Positions 14,292 to 22,362 of a DNA stretch of 35,692 nucleotides are shown here, one piece after another (the stretch's first letter is position 1; every line of letters begins with the position of its first letter). Where the stretch lies: positions 1 through 35,692 of the forward strand of contig JBBIVP010000002.1 of assembly GCA_037439705.1 (NCBI GenBank), given 5' to 3'. This DNA is from JBBIVP01 sp037439705 [NCBI: bacterium] (GTDB taxonomy: Bacteria > JBBIVP01). The position numbers and the translations under genes were made by a program. The notes under the pieces are model-generated. The model saw only the letters and a program-made list of their open reading frames with translations, did no database searches and was not told where the DNA came from.

Positions 14292-15479
14292 CTATCTTCT
14301 CTTAAATTTTGTTCTTAAAAGAAGTGAAATGATGAAGATGAGTGGAATAATGAGAAGTATATCCGTTCTTTTGAAGCCTGTTGAAATACATCCACCACCT
14401 GCAATCATTCCTGGAGAGGTTGGATTGCATGCCTTCTCAGATAATGCAAGGTATCTTTCAGGAATGGGAGTAATTGCAGTTCCTGGATTGCTGTCGCAAT
14501 TTGCTCCCCCTAAAGTGGTTGAGCCCAATTCAGCGACTGCATTTCCCTGTGTCTCAAAGAACTCAAGGACAAGGAGGTGAAGACCAGGGGTTAGTGATAG
14601 ACTTATTGGTGGTGTCTCCATTGTTGTATCTGTGGAGTTTACATTCCAGTTACTGAATACAACTCCGTCATCAACTATAAATCTTATAGCATCATTGTAC
14701 CTGATACAGAAGTTATATGTTCCAGCGGTAGGAATTACAACATTTCCACTCCACCGGACCGAGAAATAATCATAAGGCATTCCTGATGGATATGATGGAG
14801 CATTTGTCCCCCAGTTGTAACCAACATTGTTATCATACCATATTCCTTTCAGGGATGTGAACTCTCCAGGTGATGCATCCGTGTAGTATTCTCCCCTTAA
14901 TCCAGGCATATATATCAATGTTACAGGAAATGGATAATCCTCATTTCCGCATGTTCCATTTCCTGTTCCTGCTCTATCCAGCCCGAACCATGCAGTTGCT
15001 CCACTTGTTGTCTCACAGTATTGAACCTCTATAAGGTGATAACCAGCGGATAGGCTTATATTAACATAACAATGGCTCGGACCTTTGTCCCTCCAGCAAT
15101 CGCTTCCATCTGAAAGCCTGTATTCAGTCCCATCAACGAACATCCTCACCCCATCATCCGTATAGGCGCAGAACCTATATGTTCCACTTGTTGAAACATT
15201 GAACAATCCCTTCCACCAAACTCCAAAATAATCTGCCTGTCCAGCAAGTCCTGGATAGCCACTCCCCCAGTTAAACTGGATATTATCATCTGTCTGTTTT
15301 CCTCTTAAGTTCCATGTCCACCCTGTTCCTGTGCATGTTCCAGAAGAGCCTGAGAGTGTATAATACTCTCCCTTCCATGTGTTTATGTAGTCCCTGTATT
15401 CGCAGTTTCCAACAACATACTTTGCTGAATAACAATAACTTGGAATAAGAAGCCCTATCAATACAACTATTCTCTTCAT
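14292..15479 (-). CDS. PA14-domain surface protein with Gly-Cys/transmembrane/basic C-terminal tail
   Basis: The 395 residues comprise a signal peptide (1-18, SYCYSA), a GNCEYRDY segment, and two PA14-type beta-sandwich domains. The first (about 35-165) contains WGSGYPGLAGQADYFGVWWKG, TYRFCAYTDDGVRMFVDG and HLIEVQY. The second (about 193-325) contains GLRGEYYTDASPG, VGYNWGTNAPSYPSG and HLLVLEF. PA14 domains bind glycans or mediate adhesion at the cell surface. The C-terminus is GGGCISTG, then a hydrophobic helix (DILLIIPLIFIISLLL), then RTKFKRR. This is a three-part tail like surface-sorting signals such as MYXO-CTERM. It overlaps the upstream paralogue by four bases (ATGA) and is followed by lgt. 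Confidence 0.85.
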   Translation of the reverse strand: MKRIVVLIGLLIPSYCYSAKYVVGNCEYRDYINTWKGEYYTLSGSSGTCTGTGWTWNLRGKQTDDNIQFNWGSGYPGLAGQADYFGVWWKGLFNVSTSGTYRFCAYTDDGVRMFVDGTEYRLSDGSDCWRDKGPSHCYVNISLSAGYHLIEVQYCETTSGATAWFGLDRAGTGNGTCGNEDYPFPVTLIYMPGLRGEYYTDASPGEFTSLKGIWYDNNVGYNWGTNAPSYPSGMPYDYFSVRWSGNVVIPTAGTYNFCIRYNDAIRFIVDDGVVFSNWNVNSTDTTMETPPISLSLTPGLHLLVLEFFETQGNAVAELGSTTLGGANCDSNPGTAITPIPERYLALSEKACNPTSPGMIAGGGCISTGFKRTDILLIIPLIFIISLLLRTKFKRR

Positions 15480-16690
15480 GCCTCACCCCTCTTCAAAATA
15501 ATTCTTATAAAAACTGCTGTAATAAAGACCATTAAAACTGGATAGATGAGGAAGTTTCCTTTAGAATAATTGCAACCAAACATACCACCGCCTCCTCCTT
15601 CTGTTGATGGCTCACCTCCACCGCATTCCTCATCTATCATAACCATATTAACAGGTGGAATTGGTTGAACAACGCCATTTCCAGGGGTTGATGGAAGGGA
15701 ACCATCGCAGTAATTTGCTCCTGATTGTCCAGGCAAGTTCCATCCAAGAACTATCCGCGCAGCACCTCCTCCTTCATAGTATTCCAGAAGGAATGCATGA
15801 GGACCCCTTGTCAAACTAACATTATTTGAAGACCATTCAGTAGAACTCTGAGTTATCCACTTGTCAATAAGGAGTTCAAGTTCTCCATCATCATTCGTAT
15901 CAAGGTAGAACCGAACCCCGTCATCTGATACAGTGCAGAACCTGTATGTTCCATCAGATGGTGCAATTATCATTCCTGTGAAGCGAACAGAAAAATTATC
16001 AACAAGCCCAACGCATCCACCCTCTGTTGTTGTATCCCAGAATGGATATTCAGCTGATGGAAATGTTATGATGTATGCATATCTGTAGAAGGAAAGGGAA
16101 TTGAAGTTCGTTCCAGAATAAACCTTCATCCTCACACCCTGAGCCATAAATCTATCATAGGGGAGTGGATATACCTTTCCTGGTGGGGCTGGTTGGTTCC
16201 ATCCAAATGTAGCACTTGCAGAAGCTGACTGTTCATAGTAATCAAGAAGTAATAAATGATAACCGAGGGATGGGCTCACTGTGACGCTACACTCTGTTGC
16301 CCCTTTATCCCTCCAGCAATTTGAGCCATCTGAAAATGTCATCAGTGTTCCATCTAAATACCCCCTCACCCCATCATCAGTTGTTCCGTAAAAGGTATGA
16401 GAGCCACTTCCATAAAATACAGCCCTCCACCTTATTGCAAACTCATTAATTTTGTCAAGTAGTGCATAAGGACCTTCACCCCATACTTAGGCTATTGATG
16501 CAGGCCATAGTCTCTGGGCTGTAAGGTTGGCTGGTTGAATAGGATTAACGCCCGGAGCGTCACCTGAATATGAATACCCCTCCTCCACATAACCAAGAAC
16601 AAGGTTTTTGTATTCGCAATCACCAGCAGTAAAGGAAAAGCTATTTTTCACAAAAAAGAGAACAATTCCTATCAAAAATACCCTTTTCAT
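15476..16690 (-). pseudogene. PA14-domain surface protein gene interrupted by an in-frame TAA
   Basis: Codons 1-67 give a signal peptide (MKRVFLIGIVLFFVKNSFSF), GDCEYKN and the start of a PA14 domain. Codon 68 (16489-16487) is TAA. The same frame continues to 15476 through VWGEGPYALLDKINEFAIRW, TTDDGVRGYLDG, GSNCWRDKG and HLLLLDYYEQ. A second PA14 domain has TYRFCTVSDDGVRFYLD and HAFLLEYYEGGG. The end is GGGGGMFGCNYSKGN, a hydrophobic helix and RIILKRGEA. Against the paralogue's two domains the stop aligns with an aromatic position (FNWG and YNWG), so TAT or TAC to TAA by one base is likely. Read through, it is 404 residues. The ATG has AAGGAGG upstream and a consensus promoter, so it heads an operon with the paralogue and lgt. 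Confidence 0.87.
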
Positions 16691-16716
16691 CTTTTCCTCC
16701 TTTTTTCATTGAAATA

Positions 16717-16745
16717 ATTATACCCCAATTTTTAGGAATTGTCAA
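16717..16745 (-). promoter_or_regulatory. Strong promoter of the PA14/lgt operon
   Basis: On the minus strand TTGACA (16745-16740) and TATAAT (16722-16717) are separated by 17 bases, a perfect match to the housekeeping sigma consensus. The predicted start near 16710 leaves about 20 bases of leader with AAGGAGG before the ATG at 16690. Confidence 0.85.
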
Positions 16746-16765
16746 GTTGGCGGCAGCCGATTCTC

Positions 16766-16794
16766 TTGACTTATACCTGAAAACGATATAAAAT
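16766..16794 (+). promoter_or_regulatory. Promoter of the lipoprotein/DUF4382 operon
   Basis: TTGACT (16766-16771) and TAAAAT (16789-16794) are 17 bases apart. Transcription would start near 16801, with GGGAGGTG before the ATG at 16821. It is divergent from the PA14 promoter, with the two -35 boxes 20 bases apart. Confidence 0.75.
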
Positions 16795-16820
16795 AATCAA
16801 AAAAATAGGGAGGTGCAGAG

Positions 16821-16967
16821 ATGAAGAAAGGCAGATGGAAAAAGGCGGTAGTAGGAGTGGGAATGGTACTTGCCCTTTTAATAGGGGCAGGATGCGGAAA
16901 AGGGAAAGAGGGGAACACAGGCAAGGTGCGGGTGATTGGAACCTCAAACCAGCCTGTGCAGAAATAA
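16821..16967 (+). CDS. Small predicted lipoprotein (48 residues)
   Basis: The 48-residue ORF starts at ATG with GGGAGGTG six bases upstream and ends TAA at 16965-16967. The N-terminus is basic (MKKGRWKK). It is followed by a hydrophobic stretch and the lipobox LIGAGC, with Cys at 25, so the mature peptide would have only about 24 residues (CGKGKEGNTGKV and on). It resembles very small entericidin-like or precursor lipoproteins in form only, and the function is unknown. It lies 21 bases upstream of the DUF4382-like gene under the same promoter. Its Cys would be a substrate for the Lgt encoded nearby. Confidence 0.75.
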   Translation: MKKGRWKKAVVGVGMVLALLIGAGCGKGKEGNTGKVRVIGTSNQPVQK

Positions 16968-16988
16968 TCAACAAAAGGAGGTAGAAAG

Positions 16989-18962
16989 ATGAAGAAAAAA
17001 GGTATGCTCATAGTGTATGGGGTAATACTTTCTGGCTTTGCCCTCTTCTTCCTCCAGAAACCAAAAGCGGAAAGCCCGATTTCAATAAAAATAACCCTCT
17101 TGAAAACCGAACTCCTCGCGGATAAAACCGCTGAACCATTGGTTGTGATAGAAGATGCGAATGGCATAGAGGCTGATCTTGTAAATAATCCAAACTCAGT
17201 ATTTGGAGAAGGAGAGGTCCCTGCCGGAGAATACAAAAGGATAAAACTGACCCTGAAAAACAGAATAATCTATTCAGGACCAAATCCATGCGGTGGAAAT
17301 GCAATTCAAGACGAAAAAGTTCTCATAGATTCTCAAAAATCTGAGGATGAAGCCGTTGAACTCTATTTTGCAACCGCTGATGACGGAGGAGACACAGGAT
17401 GGGTAGCAAATGGAACAGCAGACCATCCATTATTTATACAGAATCCAATAAATGTTGAAGCAGACCTGTCAACAGTTGTTAAACTCATATTTAACACCGC
17501 AAATACCCTTCAGTGCATAGGAAATTCGCCTGTTTTGATTCCACCCACAATATCAATAGTTAACTATGTTGAAAAACCCGCCCTCAGCACCTGCCAGTTT
17601 CCAGCAGAATACTGGTTCACCCATTTCAACATCTCAACAGGAATTTACGATGAAAATGGACAAAGAATAGACCCAACCCTTCAAAACTTATTTGGTAACA
17701 CAACAGTTGTTTCTGGATGGGGAATGGTTACTTTTGGAGCACCTGACCAGAACGGAGTGGGCTCATGGTATATCTATCCCGGAAAAAAGGCGGAAGATGG
17801 CGGAATGGCTGAACACAGGCATAACCTTGCTCGTTACTGCACAGAATCACAATGTGAAGATGGGTATCACAATCCGACCCAGCCCGATGCAGGAAATCAG
17901 CCATTTGGTGGAATCAATACCATTACAGGAAATAAGGTCGTAATGAGCATGGGAGAGAATAGCATTGAAGGATACTTATCTGATGACTGCTCAGTATTTA
18001 TTGGATTGAACATATCAAGTGATAGTGATAACGATACGGTATTTGCAGTAAAAAAATCTCAATTTAGTTCATTGCCAAAAGAAAAAATTGCTGTGCTCAC
18101 ACAAAGGGTAGAAATCAAATACAACGACCTGACCAATAAAACAGACATGTTCTGGACATCGCTTGAGTTGACAATTCTTGATTTAACCAAAACACCTCTA
18201 AAAACCCTTTCATGGATGTCCATGAATCACCTCGATACGGAGTATGATGAAAATGGCCTCCTGAAAAACTGGAAAATAAACGAGCCCGGAGAGAAGGTTG
18301 ATAGCTTCTCCGCCGAGTCATTCCCATTTTCAATCAGTGATAACGGGATTTTAACCGGACAGGGAATGGATAGTTTCATTGCTCTCGGTGCAAACAATAA
18401 CGGAATAGTTGCTGGAGCAAATGTGGAAGTAAATCCTACTTACGAGAATCATGTTATAAACAGTGCCTTTATAATGAGCTTTGATGAATCCCCATCTATC
18501 TCGGATCTCAACGGAAAATGGATGATTGTTATAAGGAACTCATTGGTGGAACCGGCAAACGATGGATGGTATACAGGAGATGAAAATGCAAAGTACGGAA
18601 TTGAATATGGGATGGTTGAAATAGAGAATGGAAGGGTTAAGTCAAAAAGCTTCACATACAGGGATATATTCACCGGAGACATGACCTCAGATGTTGGAAG
18701 CGAAGAAACTTTAGAACTTGTATCTGAATGCTATGAAGAGGGAAAACCATTAACCACGAGCCCATGCAACGGAATATCGCTCAATGTCTTTAAAATCATA
18801 GGAACCGATGAAAGAACAATAGGAAGAATTGCGCTTGATAAAACCAAAAAGATAATCCTTATGTGGGCACCAATTGACCTTGATGATACTCCAAAAGAAG
18901 AAGAAGAACACAAAGGCGGAAATCAGAACCAATCATTTGGAGTGGGTATAAAGGTAGAATAA
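16989..18962 (+). CDS. Large secreted protein with DUF4382-like N-terminal domain
   Basis: The protein has 657 residues with a signal peptide (about 1-28: basic start, hydrophobic to FALFFLQKPKAES). Residues about 30-195 resemble DUF4382, a beta-sandwich domain of exported proteins, with GEVPAGEYKRIKLTL as the marker segment. The remaining 450 residues are beta-rich with many Gly, Asn and Asp and several short acidic motifs (DSDNDT) that could bind calcium. I recognise no enzyme motif there. The C-terminus is hydrophilic (KEEEEHKGGNQNQ) with no anchor, so release or association through the small lipoprotein upstream is possible (inference). The ATG has AAAGGAGG, and a hairpin terminator follows the stop by ten bases. 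Confidence 0.75.
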   Translation: MKKKGMLIVYGVILSGFALFFLQKPKAESPISIKITLLKTELLADKTAEPLVVIEDANGIEADLVNNPNSVFGEGEVPAGEYKRIKLTLKNRIIYSGPNPCGGNAIQDEKVLIDSQKSEDEAVELYFATADDGGDTGWVANGTADHPLFIQNPINVEADLSTVVKLIFNTANTLQCIGNSPVLIPPTISIVNYVEKPALSTCQFPAEYWFTHFNISTGIYDENGQRIDPTLQNLFGNTTVVSGWGMVTFGAPDQNGVGSWYIYPGKKAEDGGMAEHRHNLARYCTESQCEDGYHNPTQPDAGNQPFGGINTITGNKVVMSMGENSIEGYLSDDCSVFIGLNISSDSDNDTVFAVKKSQFSSLPKEKIAVLTQRVEIKYNDLTNKTDMFWTSLELTILDLTKTPLKTLSWMSMNHLDTEYDENGLLKNWKINEPGEKVDSFSAESFPFSISDNGILTGQGMDSFIALGANNNGIVAGANVEVNPTYENHVINSAFIMSFDESPSISDLNGKWMIVIRNSLVEPANDGWYTGDENAKYGIEYGMVEIENGRVKSKSFTYRDIFTGDMTSDVGSEETLELVSECYEEGKPLTTSPCNGISLNVFKIIGTDERTIGRIALDKTKKIILMWAPIDLDDTPKEEEEHKGGNQNQSFGVGIKVE

Positions 18963-18971
18963 AAATCCTTT

Positions 18972-19005
18972 GGGGGATCCTGACCGAGGGTCCCCCCTTT
19001 TCTCT
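18972..19005 (+). terminator. Rho-independent terminator after the DUF4382-like gene
   Basis: GGGGGATCC (18972-18980) pairs with GGGTCCCCC (18988-18996) as a nine-base stem with one G-U pair and a seven-base loop. CTTTTCTCT follows. It ends the plus-strand unit before the receiver-protein promoter. Confidence 0.85.
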
Positions 19006-19033
19006 AAAATTTTATTTTTGTTAGAAAATAAGA

Positions 19034-19039
19034 TATAAT
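19034..19039 (+). promoter_or_regulatory. -10 box of the receiver-protein operon, predicted leaderless
   Basis: A perfect TATAAT ends six bases before the ATG at 19046, with no Shine-Dalgarno between, so transcription should begin at the A of the ATG. The -35 is weak (TTTATT at 19011-19016, 17-base spacing), which could mean an activator is needed. Confidence 0.65.
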
Positions 19040-19045
19040 AAATAA

Positions 19046-19618
19046 ATGAAGCCTTCTTCTATGAAAAGAGCATACTGTCCAAGCTGTGGAGAAGAGGTTG
19101 ATGTATTCGTTATGATTGCTGGTGGAGAGGAAAGACCACATTGTTCACAGTGCGGTCTCCTTCTGGATGAGAAATCATTAGAAGAAAAAAAAAGAACACT
19201 TGAAAATGTATTCATTGCAGAGGATTCCTATTCTCTAAGAAGTGCCCTGTCAGAAATCCTCATTTCAAGAAAAATTGCAAAAAATGTGATTGAAGCAGGA
19301 GATGGAAGGGAATTTCTCGCAAAGGTAACAGAGGCTTTCAAGAAAGATATGAATGTAAGCCTTGCTATACTTGATGTAAACATGCCAAATATTGATGGAA
19401 TAAATGCTGCAAAAACTCTTAGAGTCCTTGAAGACGGTTTCAGAAGGAATTCAAGAATACCAATACTATTCTTTTCCGTAGTCCCATGCGATGAAAACTT
19501 CAAGAAATTCCTCCAGCTTTTAACACCTTCTGCCTACCTCAACAAGGGTAAGGAAGGAACTCCTGAAAAACTTGCTGAAAGGGTTTATCAGATAATAAAG
19601 AGACTCCTTGAAAAATGA
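19046..19618 (+). CDS. Zinc-ribbon plus response-regulator receiver protein
   Basis: The protein has 190 residues. The N-terminal zinc ribbon has C11-x2-C14 and C33-x2-C36. A CheY-like receiver domain (about 54-188) keeps the key residues: acidic pair E59-D60, phospho-acceptor D110 (LAILDVNMPNIDGI), the Ser at 144 (FFSVVP) and Lys at 167 (YLNKG). There is no output domain after the receiver, so the ribbon or a partner must transmit the signal. No histidine kinase is in the window. The gene heads a five-gene unit; its TGA overlaps the BamD-like gene's ATG. Its own start appears leaderless. Confidence 0.88.
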   Translation: MKPSSMKRAYCPSCGEEVDVFVMIAGGEERPHCSQCGLLLDEKSLEEKKRTLENVFIAEDSYSLRSALSEILISRKIAKNVIEAGDGREFLAKVTEAFKKDMNVSLAILDVNMPNIDGINAAKTLRVLEDGFRRNSRIPILFFSVVPCDENFKKFLQLLTPSAYLNKGKEGTPEKLAERVYQIIKRLLEK

Positions 19619-20247
19619 AAAAACTAATTTTAATTTTTCTTTTGATTTCTTCCACACTCCATGCGGACAAAAAAAAGTCTCCCGAAGAACTGTACAATGA
19701 AGGGGTCAAGAGATTAAGCGGAGGTGCTTTCAGGGAAGACCCTGACAGAGCCATTGAGATTTTCAGAGAAATAATGGAACTGTATCCTGAAAGTGAGTAT
19801 GCGGTCCTTGCGGAAATAGGAATAGGAGATGCCTATTACAAAAAAAAGGAATACCTTTCAGCAGTGGAAATTTATAAAGGATTTTATGAGAAAAGACCCG
19901 ACTACCAAAATGCGGATTACATTCTCTTCAGAATAGGCGAGTGCTTTTACAAACTCACACCTTCTTATGACAGAGACATTACGCCTGCACATCATGGAAT
20001 TCTCTATCTGAATACGCTCATAAAAAAATACCCTGCATCAATATATAGAGAAAAGGCTGAGAAGATGATAAAAGACCTCAAAAACAAAATAGCAAAAAGG
20101 GAACTCATGATTGGAGAATTTTACCTAAAAAGAGGTGACCTGGGTTCAGCAAAAAAACATTTTGAAAGCCTTCTTGAAGTTGCTGATGACCCTTTACTCA
20201 AAGAAAAGGCGGAAAGATATCTAAAAAGAATAAGTGAGGAAAAGTAG
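19615..20247 (+). CDS. BamD/YfiO-like outer-membrane assembly TPR protein
   Basis: The 210-residue exported protein has a signal peptide (1-17, LISSTLHA) and then TPR-type helical repeats. The order of segments matches BamD: FREIMELYPESEYAVLAEIG, DAYYKKKEYLSAVEIY, and then ILFRIGECFYKL, DRDITPA and LIKKYPASIYREKAEKM. The end, ELMIGEFYLKRGDLGSAKKH, is also typical. BamD is the essential lipoprotein of the beta-barrel assembly machine. Here there is no cysteine in the signal region, so the protein would be soluble in the periplasm rather than lipid anchored, or a BamD-like paralogue. It overlaps the receiver gene (ATGA) and the hydrolase gene (one base). Confidence 0.8.
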   Translation: MKKLILIFLLISSTLHADKKKSPEELYNEGVKRLSGGAFREDPDRAIEIFREIMELYPESEYAVLAEIGIGDAYYKKKEYLSAVEIYKGFYEKRPDYQNADYILFRIGECFYKLTPSYDRDITPAHHGILYLNTLIKKYPASIYREKAEKMIKDLKNKIAKRELMIGEFYLKRGDLGSAKKHFESLLEVADDPLLKEKAERYLKRISEEK

Positions 20248-20996
20248 TGCCTGAACTTAATATAGGAGGAAATAAAATTTACTACAGGGAGAACAAAGGA
20301 CATTCCATACCGGTTATTTTTATTCACGGTGCTGGGGGCAACGGAAGTCTGTGGGGATATGTGCTCAAAAATCTGAAAGGAATTCATGCGATTGCACCAG
20401 ACCTTCCCTGGCACGGAGAATCATCAGGAAACCCTTTTGGAGAAATTTCCAGTTATGCAGACTTTGTCCATCAATTTATAACAGAAAAGGGGATTGAAAA
20501 ATGCGTTCTTGCCGGACATTCCATGGGTGGAGCAATCACTCTTGAACTCGCTGTAAAAGAAAAACCCTATTTAAAGGGAATAGTTCTTATTTCTACTGGA
20601 GCAAAACTGAGAGTCTCTCCATTAGTGTTTGAAAGCCTTTCAAATCTTGAATCACACATAGACGAATTTACGAGTTTTCTCTTAAAAGATGAAAACCTGA
20701 AATCCCTCATGAAGGATGCACTGCTAAAAAGTGGAGCAGGTGTTTTAAAAGCGGATTTTACAGCCTGCAACAGATTTGACCTTATGGAAAAAATATCGGA
20801 AATAAAAATTCCAGCCCTTATTCTTTGTGGAGACAATGATTTCATGACCCCTCTCAAATACTCAGAATACATGCATGAAAAAATAAAAAATTCAAGGCTC
20901 GTTCCTGTCAGTGGTGCAGGACACATGCTCATGCTTGAAGCTCCCGAACTTGTAGCGGAAGAAATAACTTTTTTTATAAGAGACCTTAATGCCTGA
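20247..20996 (+). CDS. Alpha/beta-fold hydrolase
   Basis: The protein has 249 residues, no signal peptide, and the full alpha/beta-hydrolase triad. The nucleophile is S92 in AGHSMGG, the acid is D198 in LCGDNDFMTP and the base is H226 in GAGHMLML. The oxyanion region is IHGAGGNGSLW (about 26-36). Family members hydrolyse esters, thioesters or C-C bonds; the substrate cannot be told. The start is GTG (20247-20249), sharing one base with the BamD-like TAG. The end overlaps the oxidase gene by eight bases. Confidence 0.85.
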   Translation: MPELNIGGNKIYYRENKGHSIPVIFIHGAGGNGSLWGYVLKNLKGIHAIAPDLPWHGESSGNPFGEISSYADFVHQFITEKGIEKCVLAGHSMGGAITLELAVKEKPYLKGIVLISTGAKLRVSPLVFESLSNLESHIDEFTSFLLKDENLKSLMKDALLKSGAGVLKADFTACNRFDLMEKISEIKIPALILCGDNDFMTPLKYSEYMHEKIKNSRLVPVSGAGHMLMLEAPELVAEEITFFIRDLNA

Positions 20997-22362
20997 AAAA
21001 GGATTTGGACGGATAATAGCACTTTTTGGAAAAAGGGCACTTTATTCTACAGAAGACCTTCTTATATATTCCTTTGATGCCACAAAAATGAGGGGAGCTC
21101 CACACCTTGTAGTTTATCCTGAAGACGAAAAAGAGGTTGCTGAACTTGCAAAAATTGCTTCGGAATATGAAATTCCTCTCATCCCAAGGGGAGCGGGAAG
21201 TGGATTTGCGGGAGGAAGTGTGCCATCTGAAAAAGGAGGAGTAATTGTATCAACAGAAAGCATGAGGAAAATAAAGGATATAGATGAAAAAAATATGATA
21301 GCCATTGTTGAGCCTGGGGTTATAACAGGAGACTTTCACAAAACGGTTGAAAAGATGAACCTGTTCTATCCACCTGACCCTGCAAGCCTTGAATTCTCAA
21401 CCCTCGGAGGAAATGTGTCAACAAATGCAGGAGGATTGAGAGCAGTTAAATACGGAGTAACAAGGGACTATGTATTATCGTTGAAAGTGGTGCTCGCTGA
21501 TGGCTCAACAATACGAACAAGGGCCCTTACAATCAAAGATGTCTCAGGATATGACATAACCGGATTATTTGTTGGAGCGGAGGGCACACTCGGATTTGTT
21601 TCTGAAATAGCGCTCAAACTCCTCCCCAAGCCCGAAAGAAAAGCAACACTTCTTGCCACCTTTCGCTCCGTTGTGGATGCCATAAATGCTGGAATAGAAA
21701 TAATAAAAAGTGGAGTCCTTCCAGCCACCATGGAATTTATGGACAGAACCGCCATTGACCTCGTGCGTTCCGTTTCCTCAATTGAAATTCCAGAAGGGAC
21801 ATCATCCGCCCTTCTTCTTGAAGATGATTGCTTTGAAGAAGCGGTTTTAAGGAGTTTAAAAATAATGAAAGAAGTATGTCTCAAAAACGGAGCGATAGAA
21901 GCAGATGGAACAATTGAAAAAGAAAAGGCAGATGAAATGTGGAAGATAAGGAGAAATATCTCTCCAGCCCTTGCAAAAATCGCCCCCTTCAGGTTAAATC
22001 AGGATGTGGTCGTGTTGAGAACAAGCATCCATGAACTGTTAAAAAGGGCTGAATCCATTGCAAATTCAAAGAACCTCAAAATTGTGAACTTCGGGCACAT
22101 GGGAGATGGAAACATCCATGTCAACTTCCTTTTCAGGAATAAAGAGGAAGAGAAAATTGCAAAAGATGCGGTAAGTGAACTTTTGAAAGAGGTTGTTGAA
22201 CTCAAGGGTAGCATTACGGGTGAACATGGCGTTGGAATGGCAAAACTCCTTTTCATCAAACAATTCATGCCAGAAAGGATGATAAAAATTATGATAGGAA
22301 TAAAAAGCGTCTTTGACCCCAAAAATATATTCAACCCGGGCAAAGTAATTCCCGATGACTAA
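20989..22362 (+). CDS. FAD-linked oxidase, GlcD/D-lactate dehydrogenase type
   Basis: The 457-residue cytoplasmic flavoprotein has an FAD-binding_4 domain (PRGAGSGFAGGSVP near 68-81 and GGNVSTNAGGLRAVKYG near 143-160). The C-terminal FAD-oxidase_C domain has the HMGDGNIHVNF and GEHGVGMAK segments and ends IFNPGKVIPDD. This group oxidises 2-hydroxy acids such as glycolate or D-lactate and gives electrons to a partner Fe-S protein. That partner is encoded next, with an eight-base overlap. The exact substrate is not decidable. No transporter or glyoxylate enzyme gene lies close by. Confidence 0.92.
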   Translation: MPEKGFGRIIALFGKRALYSTEDLLIYSFDATKMRGAPHLVVYPEDEKEVAELAKIASEYEIPLIPRGAGSGFAGGSVPSEKGGVIVSTESMRKIKDIDEKNMIAIVEPGVITGDFHKTVEKMNLFYPPDPASLEFSTLGGNVSTNAGGLRAVKYGVTRDYVLSLKVVLADGSTIRTRALTIKDVSGYDITGLFVGAEGTLGFVSEIALKLLPKPERKATLLATFRSVVDAINAGIEIIKSGVLPATMEFMDRTAIDLVRSVSSIEIPEGTSSALLLEDDCFEEAVLRSLKIMKEVCLKNGAIEADGTIEKEKADEMWKIRRNISPALAKIAPFRLNQDVVVLRTSIHELLKRAESIANSKNLKIVNFGHMGDGNIHVNFLFRNKEEEKIAKDAVSELLKEVVELKGSITGEHGVGMAKLLFIKQFMPERMIKIMIGIKSVFDPKNIFNPGKVIPDD

